A DNA stretch of 64,000 nt from Phaeotremella fagi. Taxonomy: Eukaryota; Basidiomycota; Tremellomycetes; Tremellales; Phaeotremellaceae. Both the position numbers and the translations under genes were made by a program. The number at the start of each line of letters is the position of its first letter. Position 1 is the stretch's first letter. The notes under the pieces are model-generated. The model worked only from the letters and a program-made list of their open reading frames with translations, had not been told where the DNA came from and ran no database searches. This document shows positions 24,733 through 34,753 of the stretch, in pieces. The stretch lies in the NCBI GenBank assembly GCA_001599715.1, contig BCHU01000005.1, positions 620,001 through 684,000 of the forward strand. The letters are read 5' to 3'.

Positions 24733-26169
24733 CTACCCGGTCTTTCGCTTCTTGACCGTTTCTTTTCCTTTTCCCTTTCCTTTCTTCTTGTCTTTCTTCT
24801 TTTCTCTTCTTCGCTTGTGTGACTCCTTGAATCTCAACAAATCTTTCTTAATCGCAAGATTTGCTTCGTCTGTCATGATTTGAGCCTGACGTTTGTTGTT
24901 AGCATCTGAATTTTGGCGATGACTGTACCTTTAGTTAGGTAATGGAGATACCACTTTCCTCTTCACTATCTGAACTACTGTCATTGGAGCTTAATGGATC
25001 TTCTGATAAGACAATCGGCTTTCTTTCGATTTGTGGCTGAGGTTCAATGACTCGAGGTGGTGGCGAAGCAGCTAAAAATCTTGTCAGAACAGAACTTATT
25101 TCACCACTCACGAATGTTACCCATTGACTGAAGCTTCGGTCGATTGCGGTACTACGGGTCATAAGTGGATGCGAGTAAGTTTCGATAACACATTATAATA
25201 CAGTATGTCCTCACGAGAAAATTAAATCGATAAACATTAGGGTTTGTCGGATCAGGAGTCAAGTACTTGACTGTACCAGGGTAATTTTCAATTGCAATGA
25301 GAGATCTTTCGCCTAAACTAATCTTTAGCTAGATTTGTACCATGGCCATACTCAACTGTTGATCCAATCCTATAATCTTTGAGAACTGTCCTCCACTAGT
25401 ACAGTTACTTACTTGTGAAGTCTCTCGTCACCACTGGCACCTTTGTCTAGTACTGATGCGAATATATTATTCTTGAATCCACGACGAGGATGTCGTTGTT
25501 CCCCAATGCCTCTGATCAATTCAATTCTGATTTGTCCAATGGCTTTCTGATTCATTTGCGTGGTCGATCCATTGCCCCCCTTAGTGATCATCTGTTGCAA
25601 TAGCCATACATCAGTATTGAAAATCCAATTCACATACATAAATCCGACTCACTAACGGCTTGAATTGTAATGGCGCTCGATAGTTTTGTGAGTTTTCTGT
25701 ATACAGAAATTCTGTGAGATTCCAGCTTTGAGCTCCTTCTCTGAAAATTTTGCTGCACAAGTAACTCCCATCTATCCAAATGGTACAACCCAATATTGTC
25801 TCAACTTGGGTTCGCCTCATGGTAATGATGAATTCCTGATCGGAAGATGGTAAGTCCGAGTTTAACAACTGCTCAAAAGCACTTACAGAGTGTTCAACAC
25901 ACTCCAACCAAGCTTCACTGCATGGATATGTATTTCCATTACGTTTATTCTCTACCTCTGAGTGTGTGATACGGTACTCATCTACGAAGAATGGTACAGT
26001 TAGTATCAACGACAACGCCATCAATCAAGTTGTACAGTACAGTACTCACTGAATCGCTTCCCATCTTTGTCTTCGATCCAAACCTTTGTCATCCCATCTT
26101 CAGCTAAATACAGTACGAACAACAGATTTCACACACCTCAAAACCAGGATGCGCATCTGACGACAACAT
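24733..26169 (-). CDS. DUF7918-like protein, paralogue B, with basic tail
   Basis: First exon MLSSDAHPGFE ends in a phase-0 intron at the same place as in paralogues A and C. Later exons give VWIEDKDGKRF, SEAWLECVEHS, EFIITMRRTQVETILGCTIW, GQIRIELIRG and FNFLYRNRPKLQSMG, the family's usual C-terminal block. After that come a Pro-rich linker and an acidic Ser run (SSNDSSSDSEEES). If the intron starting inside the GIS codons is used, a final exon rich in Lys/Arg (KRRREKKKDKKKGKGKGKE) follows and stops at 24733-24735. Without that splice the protein stops at 24935. The basic block looks like a nuclear localisation signal. Function is unknown. Confidence 0.65.
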
Positions 26170-26648
26170 GATTGACTTGTAAGAAGATGAAGATATGTAT
26201 AAAGCAGAAATAGGAAGTAACTAAGTGATGGTTGAAAAGGACACAGACAATGATGAAACACGAGACAAGTGGCGGTTTTTAGTTCATTTTCATCTTCTAC
26301 AGGTCATTTGTATAACATCGACAAGACAAGTCACAGGTGTGATCTTCTTCGTATTCATGGGTGAACATGTCCACCTTCATGCTGATAAAATGTTGGATCT
26401 CATGTCTCATACTGTGGTTAAGAAGGATTGCAATTTTCGACGAGGCGTAAAATTTCGGATGAATTCGCCAACTTCAACCTGAAACATGTACAGTAAATAC
26501 TGAACTGTAAAGGCAGTAAACAAACTCTTTTTTCTTTTCCTTTTCCTTTTATTCTCAGCTATAATCAACAAATTATCTCACCTATCATTCCTCCACACAC
26601 ACTCCTTCTCTATTCCTTTCCCTCACCAGGTGCATAGAGCAGCTCACA
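26170..26648. promoter_or_regulatory. Shared divergent promoter of paralogues B and C
   Basis: 479 bp separate the two start codons. The region contains GTACAGTA at 26488-26495 and a pyrimidine-rich leader just before the C start. A short open frame on the plus strand here has no family features. Confidence 0.5.
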
Positions 26649-28020
26649 ATGAAGATTGATCATGGACCATTCGCAGGCTGGGAGGTGGGTCAATCATATG
26701 TCGTTGACTGACAACCATATTCCAGAGCTATATAACGACTTCTGATGGTGTAAAACTTCGTGAGTATTTTTACCAGCCGAATCCATCACCCACGCTCACT
26801 TCAATATGATATACATAGCCGAACACAAAATTACAATCGAACCACCTACAGAGAATGTTGGATTTCTCATGACTTGTTTTCTTGAATGCGAGGAGGATCA
26901 AGTAAGTGTAGTTTTATCATTATAGAGTGCTGAACCTTACAGGAATTCGCAATATATCTTGTACTACCAGCAATGTATGCTGGACCTGAATTACAATTCG
27001 TATCTCGAATCGATGGTCGAGGTATGGGTAGCTCCAGAACCATATTCCCGGGAACCCCTGCTTTTGTCATCAAAAAAGATACCATGTATGCTGCAATTGA
27101 AGGAGCTGTTCACCGATGTAAACTGAAGTTTGGGAAACTAGTGAGTGGTCACACATTGATCGCTAGGTGATGAGCGCCTTAGCTAATAGCTCTGTTGTAC
27201 AACAGGAGATCACAGACGATAATCGCACTTGTCAAAAAGATCAGAAAATCTTGGATGCTCTAGGAACGATCGATATTCAATTGCAAGCTGGACATGTAAC
27301 TTTACTTGAAAGCTCTTCACTTCCGAGCTGTACGAAGGCCATTGGTCAAATTGATGAAAGAACTAAGAAGGTAAGAAAAAGCCTCAGCTATCGGTGACAT
27401 GACTAATCAGTACCATAGGGAATGTTGGGCCTCAGTGTCGGGTAATTCCAATCCATTCCAACTTCAGTGAATAGAGCTAAAAGATCAAAACAGGCACGGG
27501 AAGGCATTAGGACCAGCTCCTCCCTTGAGAGATGCTAAATGGGAACCGAAGAGAGCTGGATATGACGATTTACGATTCACTTTCAAAGTGAGTAACGAAA
27601 CTATCCCAATGAAATTATTAGTTGACGTCTGCCTTCAGTATCGTAGCCGTAAATTATTGATGGCGCAAGAGATCATTAAAAAACGTAAGCTCTTCGGCAC
27701 TGAATATGGACTGGAGAATAGGCCATTCAGTTAATGACATTCAATAGCAGCTGTCGAGAGAGTTGAAAAACGAAACACAGATTCAAGAGAAAATGATCAA
27801 GTCGATAACGCTCGACCATCCAGCTCCAAACTCAAGGATACCTCCAGGCGCGTCAAGCAAGAGATGATCGATGTAAGCAGCATCGCTCTATATCGGCTAA
27901 TTGTCTCAGGTCAAAACTGAACCGTTGGGAAACGCTAAACGAGTCAAAGTCGGCTCCAGTAGTAACGGAGGGTTTCGTGGATTTAGACATGGGGAAGTTA
28001 TTGACCTCACTGAGGATTGA
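26649..28020 (+). CDS. DUF7918-like protein, paralogue C, with SUMO-consensus tail
   Basis: First exon MKIDHGPFAGWE, then a phase-0 intron, then SYITTSDGVKLAEHKITIE. Further exons give EFAIYLVLPAMYAGPELQF, LGTIDIQLQAG and RFTFKYRSRKLLMAQEIIKK. The last is the clearest family match (F-x-F-x-YRSR-x2-L-x-A). The C-terminal 80 residues are charged and disordered. They contain RVKQEM and, across an intron near 27871-27910, DVKTEP, both fitting the SUMO acceptor consensus (hydrophobic-Lys-x-Glu). The tail ends GEVIDLTED, which matches the SUMO-interacting core VIDLT seen in PIAS-type proteins. TGA is at 28018-28020. Biochemical role is unknown; the tail suggests a nuclear protein tied to SUMO, as inference. 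The splice that joins YRSRK to the preceding exon was placed by family fit. Confidence 0.7.
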
Positions 28021-28443
28021 TTGTGAGTCGATAATGTCTTGAGGTTTCTAATGCTAGTTTTTCCGAACCAAAGTTTTTAGCTTGCGGTTACAGTCAGGGA
28101 TGGTGCTTTGGTTTTCTGAGAGTAAAAGTGTTTGATTAGGAAGATGGGCAAATTCTGTTCAAGTCGAGAGATGTAAGACGTTTGTTGTCGCTCAACATCA
28201 TATCAAGTTCAAAATTAAGACTTAATTTTGCACGTCAAATGCCACAAACACCGCGAAAAGATTCAGATCAAGTATTGTCTAGAAATCAATTCATATTCAT
28301 TAAATTAGAGAAGGTAAACATTATTAATTATAACAAGCTACATAAGAGTTCTTTTTTGGGAGAATAGCAGGGAAACGGGAAAAAGGATTTGAGGATACAT
28401 TTTACGGAAAAGTAATGAGGCGGGGAAAATGATAAAGAACCGT
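28021..28443. other. Intergenic between paralogue C and the repeat gene
   Basis: Convergent 3' ends, AT-rich, with no gene seen. Confidence 0.5.
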
Positions 28444-29750
28444 TTATAGGACGTCAACGGTGGATTTAACACCACTGAGTAGTGGGTCCAAAACACCCAA
28501 ACCTAGGCCGGTAACGGTTGTCTCTGTACCATCGAGAGTTGGGTCGAGGATGGTACCAAGGTTTTGTCTCTTTAGGACGTCGACGGTGGATTTAACACCA
28601 CTGAGTAGAGGGTCCAAAACACCCAAACCCAAGCCGGTAACGGTAGTTTCTGTACCATCAAGAGTTGGGTCGAGGATGGTACCAAGGTTTTGTCTCTTTA
28701 GGACGTCGACGGTGGATTTAACACCACTGAGTAGAGGGTCCAAAACACCCAAACCTAAACCAGTAACGGTCGTTTCTGTACCGTCTAATGTTGGGTCGAG
28801 GATCGTACCAAGCTCTTGTCTCTTTAAAACATCGACGGTTCCCTTGACACCAGTAAGAAGTGGGTCTAAGACGCCCAAACCAAGTCCAGTAACGGTACCT
28901 TCAGCACCGACCAATGTTGGGTCGAGGATTGTNNNNNNNNNNNNNNNNNNNNNNNNNNNNNNNNNNNNNNNNNNNNNNNNNNNNNNNNNNNNNNNNNNNN
29001 NNNNNNNNNNNNNNNNNNNNNNNNNNNNNNNNNNNNNNNNNNNNNNNNNNNNNNNNNNNNNNNNNNNNNNNNNNNNNNNNNNNNNNNNNNNNNNNNNNNN
29101 NNNNNNNNNNNNNNNNNNNNNNNNNNNNNNNNNNNNNNNNNNNNNNNAGTGGGTCTAAGACGCCCAAACCAAGTCCAGTAACGGTACCTTCAGCGCCTGA
29201 GATATCAATTAGACGATGCCTTTTGAATGGTTGATTAGAAAGTTCGACTTACCAACTAAAGTTGGGTCCAAGGTTTTACCGAGCTCTTGTCTCTTGAGGA
29301 CATCAACAGTTCCCTTAACACCAGTGAGGAGAGGGTCCAAAACACCCAAACCTAATCCAGTAACGGTTCCCTCGGCACCTAGAAGAATTCATTAGACAAC
29401 TGGGTCACTGTAGAAGAGTGAGATTGACCTACCGACTAAAGTTGAGTCCAAGGTTTTACCAAGTTCTTGTCTCTTCAAGACATCAACAGTTGACTTGACG
29501 CCGCTAAGGAGAGGGTCTAAAACACCTAATCCTAATCCAGTGACAGTGGTTTCGGTACCATCGAGAGTTGGATCAAGGATTGTACCCAATTCTTGTCTTT
29601 TGAGTGTGTTGACGGTTGATTCAACTCCTGAGAGGAGTGGGTCTAAAACTGGTAATCCCAAACCGGTGACTGTTCCTTCGAGACCAGTGAGAACTGGGTC
29701 GAGAACTGCGAGACCACCTCTTCGGCTGGAACAAGGTGTTAGTTTTGTAA
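28444..29750. repeat. 126-bp coding tandem repeat array
   Basis: Near-identical 126-bp units are visible in register at 28448, 28574 and 28700 and continue on both sides of the gap. Homology is highest at the 3' end of the gene (28444-28830) and declines toward the signal peptide, which suggests recent unit duplication at the 3' side. Confidence 0.9.
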
Positions 29751-29844
29751 CAGCCGTGGTAGGGTAGTGAAGGACTTACATTGGTGCAGCTTGGGCGGAT
29801 AAGGCCAATGTGAAAAGGATGGATGCAAGGGTTGATGAACGCAT
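28444..29844 (-). CDS. Secreted tandem-repeat precursor with Kex2-type Lys-Arg sites
   Basis: The first exon encodes a signal peptide (MRSSTLASILFTLALSAQAA). After an intron come RRGGLAVLDP and then tandem units of 42 residues (126 nt). Typical unit: begins QELGTILDPTL, continues TVTGLGLGVLDPLLSG, ends VDVLKR. At least seven units or part-units are visible. Every internal boundary is LKR followed by QE or QN, as expected for Kex2/kexin cleavage in the Golgi. The final unit ends VDVL with TAA in place of KR. Each unit is two related halves of 21 residues (LG-x-LDP-x-L-x-G). Two units carry an intron after TLVG; others do not. A 215-N gap lies inside. No family name is recognised. Likely products are secreted Gln-initiated peptides (possible pyroglutamate), but a structural wall role cannot be excluded. 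Confidence 0.85.
28933..29147. other. Assembly gap of 215 N inside the repeat array
   Basis: The sequence is undetermined. The flanks are in the middle of repeat units (GVLDPL on one side, TILDP on the other). The smallest in-register filling would be 52 nt. The remaining 163 is not a multiple of 126, so the N count is unlikely to be exact unless an intron is included. Confidence 0.95.
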
Positions 29845-31312
29845 GTTAGAGATTGGTTGGTGTGAAGTTGAGTTGGAACTGAAGAGTAGAGACTTGTCAA
29901 GTTGAAGTTTGGTGTTGAGAAGAAAAGATAGAGATTGAACGAAGAAATATCATTGCTTTATATATGTCGAAAATCGTTTGTTTTGACCATGAAAAGATCC
30001 ACCCAATCGATACTAATGAAATCCTTAGATTGTTATTGCGAATTAAGTGATCGCTTGAATCGATGCTAGTAGCACCACCTCGTTTTCATCAATTGAATTT
30101 GAGGACATTGCATGTGAAAAAAATCAACAAACAAGACAATAAGCCAATCGCAAGATTTCGGTGAGTTAACCTGATGGCACCACCGAGCAAAGGCAGCAGG
30201 TCTCCATAAAAAAACTGATCGAACTTGGTTTAAATGAAAACCTCGAAACCACAGAGGATCTGGGGGTGACAAACCCTGTCTATTTAGTAGCTTATGTATG
30301 CTCTAAACCATAAGTTATATCTAGATGTCTTCAGTTCATGCGGTTATGACGAATCAGTATCCACAAGACAGGGATGGAAGTTGACAAATGAACTTGTCAC
30401 GTTTCGGTGCGAAGGATTGTGCCACGTTCAAGATCTAGAATTTCAGTAGCTTCAGAATAAATAAATAATCAATTCAGGGACAATCTAGACCTTCCTGTGG
30501 ACCTTGAAAGGTTCTTAGTCCAGGTATAAACTTGTTTTTGTGGAGTGGGGCGAGTTGTCATTTATCCATATTCATGTCTACAGGCTAACGATGACGAAAG
30601 GAACCTTCTATATCACGGCATCTTCGTTCATTTCTAAGGTCAAGTTACAGGAAGTTTAATTTGACCCACAAACTAGCAGTTAGCGTTGTGAATTCATTTA
30701 ACTTTTGAACATTGTATACCTAGATGCTAGATGATTTTTTCCATACTAGCTTGAGATATGTAACGGTGACAACACTGAAATCATTCCGAGTAGTTCGGAG
30801 AGTTGGTAAGAAGACGACAGAACGTGCTGCGAACTTTGGTCGGTTACTTACACATGCACAGATTACTCCCATGACGAGGTTAGTAACTCCGGCACTAGCC
30901 ATTTGACAGGACAATCAGTTTTTTCAGTCTAGCACAAAAATGTATGGAGTATGAGTACACCTGATGTCGGCTATTACGATTGAGAGCTACTAGCTTGGTT
31001 AGATTGAATCTGCACAGTGCGCTGCAACTTACTAGTTTACATTAGAAGATTGACCGAGTACCTTGAAATGGCACGAAGCCAGTTACTAGGTCAAACATGC
31101 CTTTTGTTCTAGAACATGAATCAAAAGTTTCTGATCTCAATATCGATATGCCGAGTTGCAGTGTAGACTTGTTAGAGTTACATGAAGATGCATCGTTGGA
31201 AGAATGACAGTGAAAGCAGACGGTTTCTGCCACCCAATAGTTAGGAGGTGATGACATCTACTAAAGTAAAAACGCCAAAAAGGTCTTTTCTACAGTCATC
31301 CAATATTGACAT
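29845..31312. other. Long intergenic region upstream of the repeat gene and MTQ1
   Basis: About 1.5 kb between divergent genes. I see the TATA-like box near 29960 and several short open frames (60-70 codons) without family features. The long upstream region is larger than for most neighbours, which could mean complex control of the repeat gene. Confidence 0.5.
29957..29964 (-). promoter_or_regulatory. TATA-like box of the repeat-precursor gene
   Basis: TATATAAA on the minus strand lies 113-120 bp upstream of the ATG, a normal spacing for a fungal TATA element and consistent with a strongly or conditionally expressed secreted product. Confidence 0.45.
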
Positions 31313-32415
31313 ATGCTATCAATCCGATATGCGAGATACATCAAGAATCCCATAAAACCATTCAAAGACACCACAAAATGTCAATCAATCGTGACTCGAA
31401 ACTTGTCAACGCAAAGAAATCAATTTCATGCTCATCGAAATTCCAAGTCGGACACTCAAAAATTGTTAGATACGTTGTTGAAAAACCCGGAACTTGATTT
31501 GGAAGATGCTAAAACTGAACTTGGTTGGTTAAAATCTGAAAGTCATGACTATGAAGTACTCTTGGAGAATGTGAGAAGACGTGGTGAAGGTGAACCAATT
31601 CAGTATATCTTAGGTGAGTCCTTTTCGTCATTCAATTTTCGTTTCGGAATTTTTGTTGAAAGCTGAAATCTATCGTAGGTAACACAGATTTCGGACCTCT
31701 AACACTGAAATGTCGTTCACCAATCCTAATTCCACGTACAGAAACAGCACACATCTACACCAAATTATCTGATTATATCAAATCGAACAACCCAAACCCA
31801 CACCCAAACCAAAAACCCAGAACACCTTTAAAAATCTTAGATCTTTGTACGGGCTCGTTACCGATTCCATTGTTGTTATCGCACCAACTGAAAAACGATG
31901 TTCATAAGATATTGGCAATTGACATCAACCCACTCGCTATAGAACTTTCAAAAGAGAACTTATCTTTATCTGAGGACTATAACGCCAAATCGACGATTAT
32001 CGTGGATCAATTCGACATTCTAGATCCGAAATTATCTTCATATGTTATCAACTCAATAGGTAGAATCGATATCCTAGTTTCGAATCCACCCTACATAACT
32101 CCAAACGAATACATCAAACTATCAAAATCAGTTAAAGGCTATGAAGATCCATTGGCGTTGGTTGGTAAAGATGAAAACCTAGATGGCTTGATGTTTTATG
32201 AAAAGATGGCAGAGAGTTTAGATCAGTTTTCGAAAGATGAAGAACAAGTTGTTTGTGAGGGATGGAAGAATCTACCTAGGATCGCTGTTGAGATTGGTTG
32301 TTCGCAAGGATTAGAGGTTTGTGAGATCTTTCAATCGAATGCTTTGATTAGACGTACGGAGATTTGGAAAGATCAATTTGGACTTGATAGGATGGTCGTT
32401 GGTTGGGGGTCTTAG
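31313..32415 (+). CDS. MTQ1: Mitochondrial release-factor glutamine N5-methyltransferase
   Basis: Two exons (intron about 31612-31678). A basic, Ser/Thr/Gln-rich N-terminus without acidic residues over about 35 positions looks like a mitochondrial presequence. The core has a helical N-domain (EPIQYILG), the IPRTET segment, a SAM site (ILDLCTGS) and the catalytic NPPY motif in ILVSNPPYI, defining the HemK/PrmC class. Such enzymes methylate the Gln of the GGQ motif in release factors. The presequence points to Mtq1 acting on the mitochondrial factor. The usual Gly after DLCTGS is replaced by Leu, a small departure. Its 3' end is 100 bp from the convergent transporter gene. Confidence 0.9.
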
Positions 32416-32515
32416 ATTGATTTCTACACTTCATTGATGATCCTTCGGTCATTGGGAATCGGCGAATTGTCAGGTCTTGGAATTGATTTATGGGACGTAT
32501 GCATAGATAATCTGA

Positions 32516-34428
32516 TTAATCCTTTTTAACTTTAGACAATCTCTCGTCGTTAACTGCTTTCCCCATGTAGATCCATATACCAGCCAACAGAAATGCAATA
32601 GTCGAATAACAAAGTATAGGACCTTGAAGCCAATAAATCGAAGTTGCTACCAGAGGTCCAGCCGCTCTTCCCAATTGACCCTAATCAACATACATTACAT
32701 CAGGAAAACTAACCCAACCCAATTAAAGATACACCTACCTTGGACCTAAATCCACCTAAAGCTCTACCACGTTTCAGAAGCTCATGCCCACCTTCGTCAT
32801 CACAGCAACTTGCAGCTGCAGCTGTTAGACTAGTAACAACAGTTGCCGAGGTGTATGCCAAACCCGTAGCGGCAGAATAAAGAACTATTGTTGACCATAA
32901 ATTCGATTCTCTTATGGATGGGATGGGTAGGATCGCAAGTAGCGTTAAAGCTATTACACAAGTTGACACCCCTTGACGAGCTAGTTTGAGTTCACCTTTG
33001 ATTAGGGACGGTCGTACATGTCTAGCTTGAAGGAGGGCTGATAGGATTCCTATATCTAAAAAGTGTTAGTTGGGCGTTGGGGAGTAACTGATAGGACAAA
33101 CATGATAACAATCGACCATTGGCGGCGTTGGTCGCTGCAAACAAATCATATGTCAAAAAAGTTAAGGTGAATTCAGCCTAGTAAAGGTCAGCTGGTGCCA
33201 TTCGAGAACAATAATGTAGAATCAACTGACCCCAGAGAAGAAAAGTAGATAAAGCCCATGGAGTCTACCAACAACCTTCAACTTCTTCAATCGTTTCTCA
33301 ACACTTTCCTTGACTTCTTTCGTAGTTTCCGATTTCGACTCGGATTCGTTGACAGAGTTGGTTTTCCAATTTTTAGTTTCTGGTAGTTTGATCCAGAGAT
33401 ATGTAGTTTCGATTAGGAGAAGCACGAGGGAGAGAGTTGCTGGTAAAGCGTAAACGTTGTATTCACTTGCAGCGTTTGGGATGGTTACTGGTAATGGTTT
33501 CGAAGCGAAATATGCACCTAGTGAGGGGCTTGGGTAGATGTTGTTAGGTTGGGCATATGTATTCAGACGTATTGTCATTTACCCAAATGTAAAACATATA
33601 GAGAATGCTATTCCTACTAATGCTAACGATTTTGAACGAGTTGCGGTGGTGGTGACATCAGCTATGATAGCACTGAGATGGATCAATCAGCTTGGGATCA
33701 GTATGAAATGAAATCCACGTACGTGCTAAGTTGAACATTCCCTTCACTGAGGCCACCTATCAACCTGGCCAACAAAAAAGAGCTCTGAAAAAGTTTTCTG
33801 ATCAACTATGTCCCATAAACCAAGTTAATGAACTCACGAAAGAAGTCGATTGAATCCAAACAACAGTAGACAGAATATTCCCAATCATCGTAACCATCAA
33901 AACCCTCTTTCTACCGAATCGATCAGACAACCGTCCAAGATAAGGACTAATGAAACATTGACAAATCGAGAACAGACTTCCCATCGCACCACCTAACAAT
34001 ACTACATCCCAATTTTTGGTATCAGCATGACCGGAATGGGTTCGACCGATGTTGTTCCATAACCAACGAGTTTCTTCGCCTGTTTTACCTTCTGATGGAT
34101 TTGGGTTGGAATAGGAGAGAAGATGTGAGCGCCATGAATGACTGATGTTTAGGAGTTTGGATAGGAGGGTTTGAGGGGAATGAGCTTCTTTGTGGAGATA
34201 CCATGCTGATGGAGGTCTAGTGTTTGTTGTTGGGGGCTTTTAGAAGGAAGGACCTACCTATGAGTCTTGGGAATAATGGGAGTGGAATGGTGAATGCTGT
34301 AGAAGATGTCAGTGGACCTGCTTTAGTTGATACGACATACCTAATAGATCCAGGACTAAAGCTATGAAGACTGTCTTAACTATCGAACGAGAGTCAGGTG
34401 TTGGTGTTGGTGTTGTATTTGAAGACAT
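32516..34428 (-). CDS. MFS transporter of the TetA/HIAT1-like group
   Basis: The spliced protein starts MSSNTTPTPTPDSRS and goes straight into a membrane segment (VKTVFIALVLDLL). The intracellular loop between TM2 and TM3 carries the MFS motif A in full: LGRLSDRFGRKRVLM. About twelve hydrophobic segments are spread over roughly 500 residues, with a charged cytoplasmic loop in the middle (SESKSETTKEVKESVEKRLKK). It ends WIYMGKAVNDERLSKVKKD, TAA at 32516-32518. Proton-driven export of small molecules is the usual role of this group. The substrate cannot be read from sequence. The extended soluble loop between TM1 and TM2 (from 34000 to 34240) is common in fungal relatives. Confidence 0.8.
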
Positions 34429-34660
34429 TGTAATTGGTCAATGTAGATGTGAATGGTATAACACCTCTCTTTTTCTGTTACTCTTACACCTTTGGTTGCT
34501 TGGCGACAGAGTGCAGGAGTGCACTCGCTGCGAAACTGACACTGTCACTCTAAACGATGAAACACATCGGCCGATTTAAGGTACCACTCACATTTAACAG
34601 GAGGGATCAAATAAAATACACTGCAATCAACTACGTCAATGAAGGTAACACCGAGTGCGG

Positions 34661-34710
34661 TGACAACGACTATAACGATAGCGACAACGACAACGATAGT
34701 AACGACAAAG
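34661..34710. repeat. Degenerate 6-bp repeats (AACGAY) upstream of AIP1
   Basis: A run of aacgac/aacgat units separated by short spacers lies 44-93 bp before the AIP1 start codon. It is within the expected 5' leader. Function is unknown. Confidence 0.6.
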
Positions 34711-34753
34711 ACATTTCTATCAACTACATAGCTTCAACACTCACCCTCTCACA

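Noticed and set aside
26225..26482. 85-codon plus-strand frame between paralogues B and C
   Set aside because: Lies in the divergent promoter; no block of the family or any other is seen.
28460..29234. Long plus-strand open frames opposite the repeat gene (PKPKPVTVVSVPS repeats)
   Set aside because: They are the mirror of the 126-bp repeats. The minus strand has the signal peptide, splice sites and in-register KR sites.
28444..29750. CRISPR-like array
   Set aside because: Units are contiguous 126-bp coding repeats without spacers, in a eukaryote.
30066..30272. 68-codon minus-strand open frame
   Set aside because: No family features and no splice support; chance frame in intergenic DNA.
30720..31257. 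Two short minus-strand open frames (60-70 codons, one Cys-rich)
   Set aside because: No convincing splice link, no homology recognised, and they lie in the promoter region of MTQ1 and the repeat gene.
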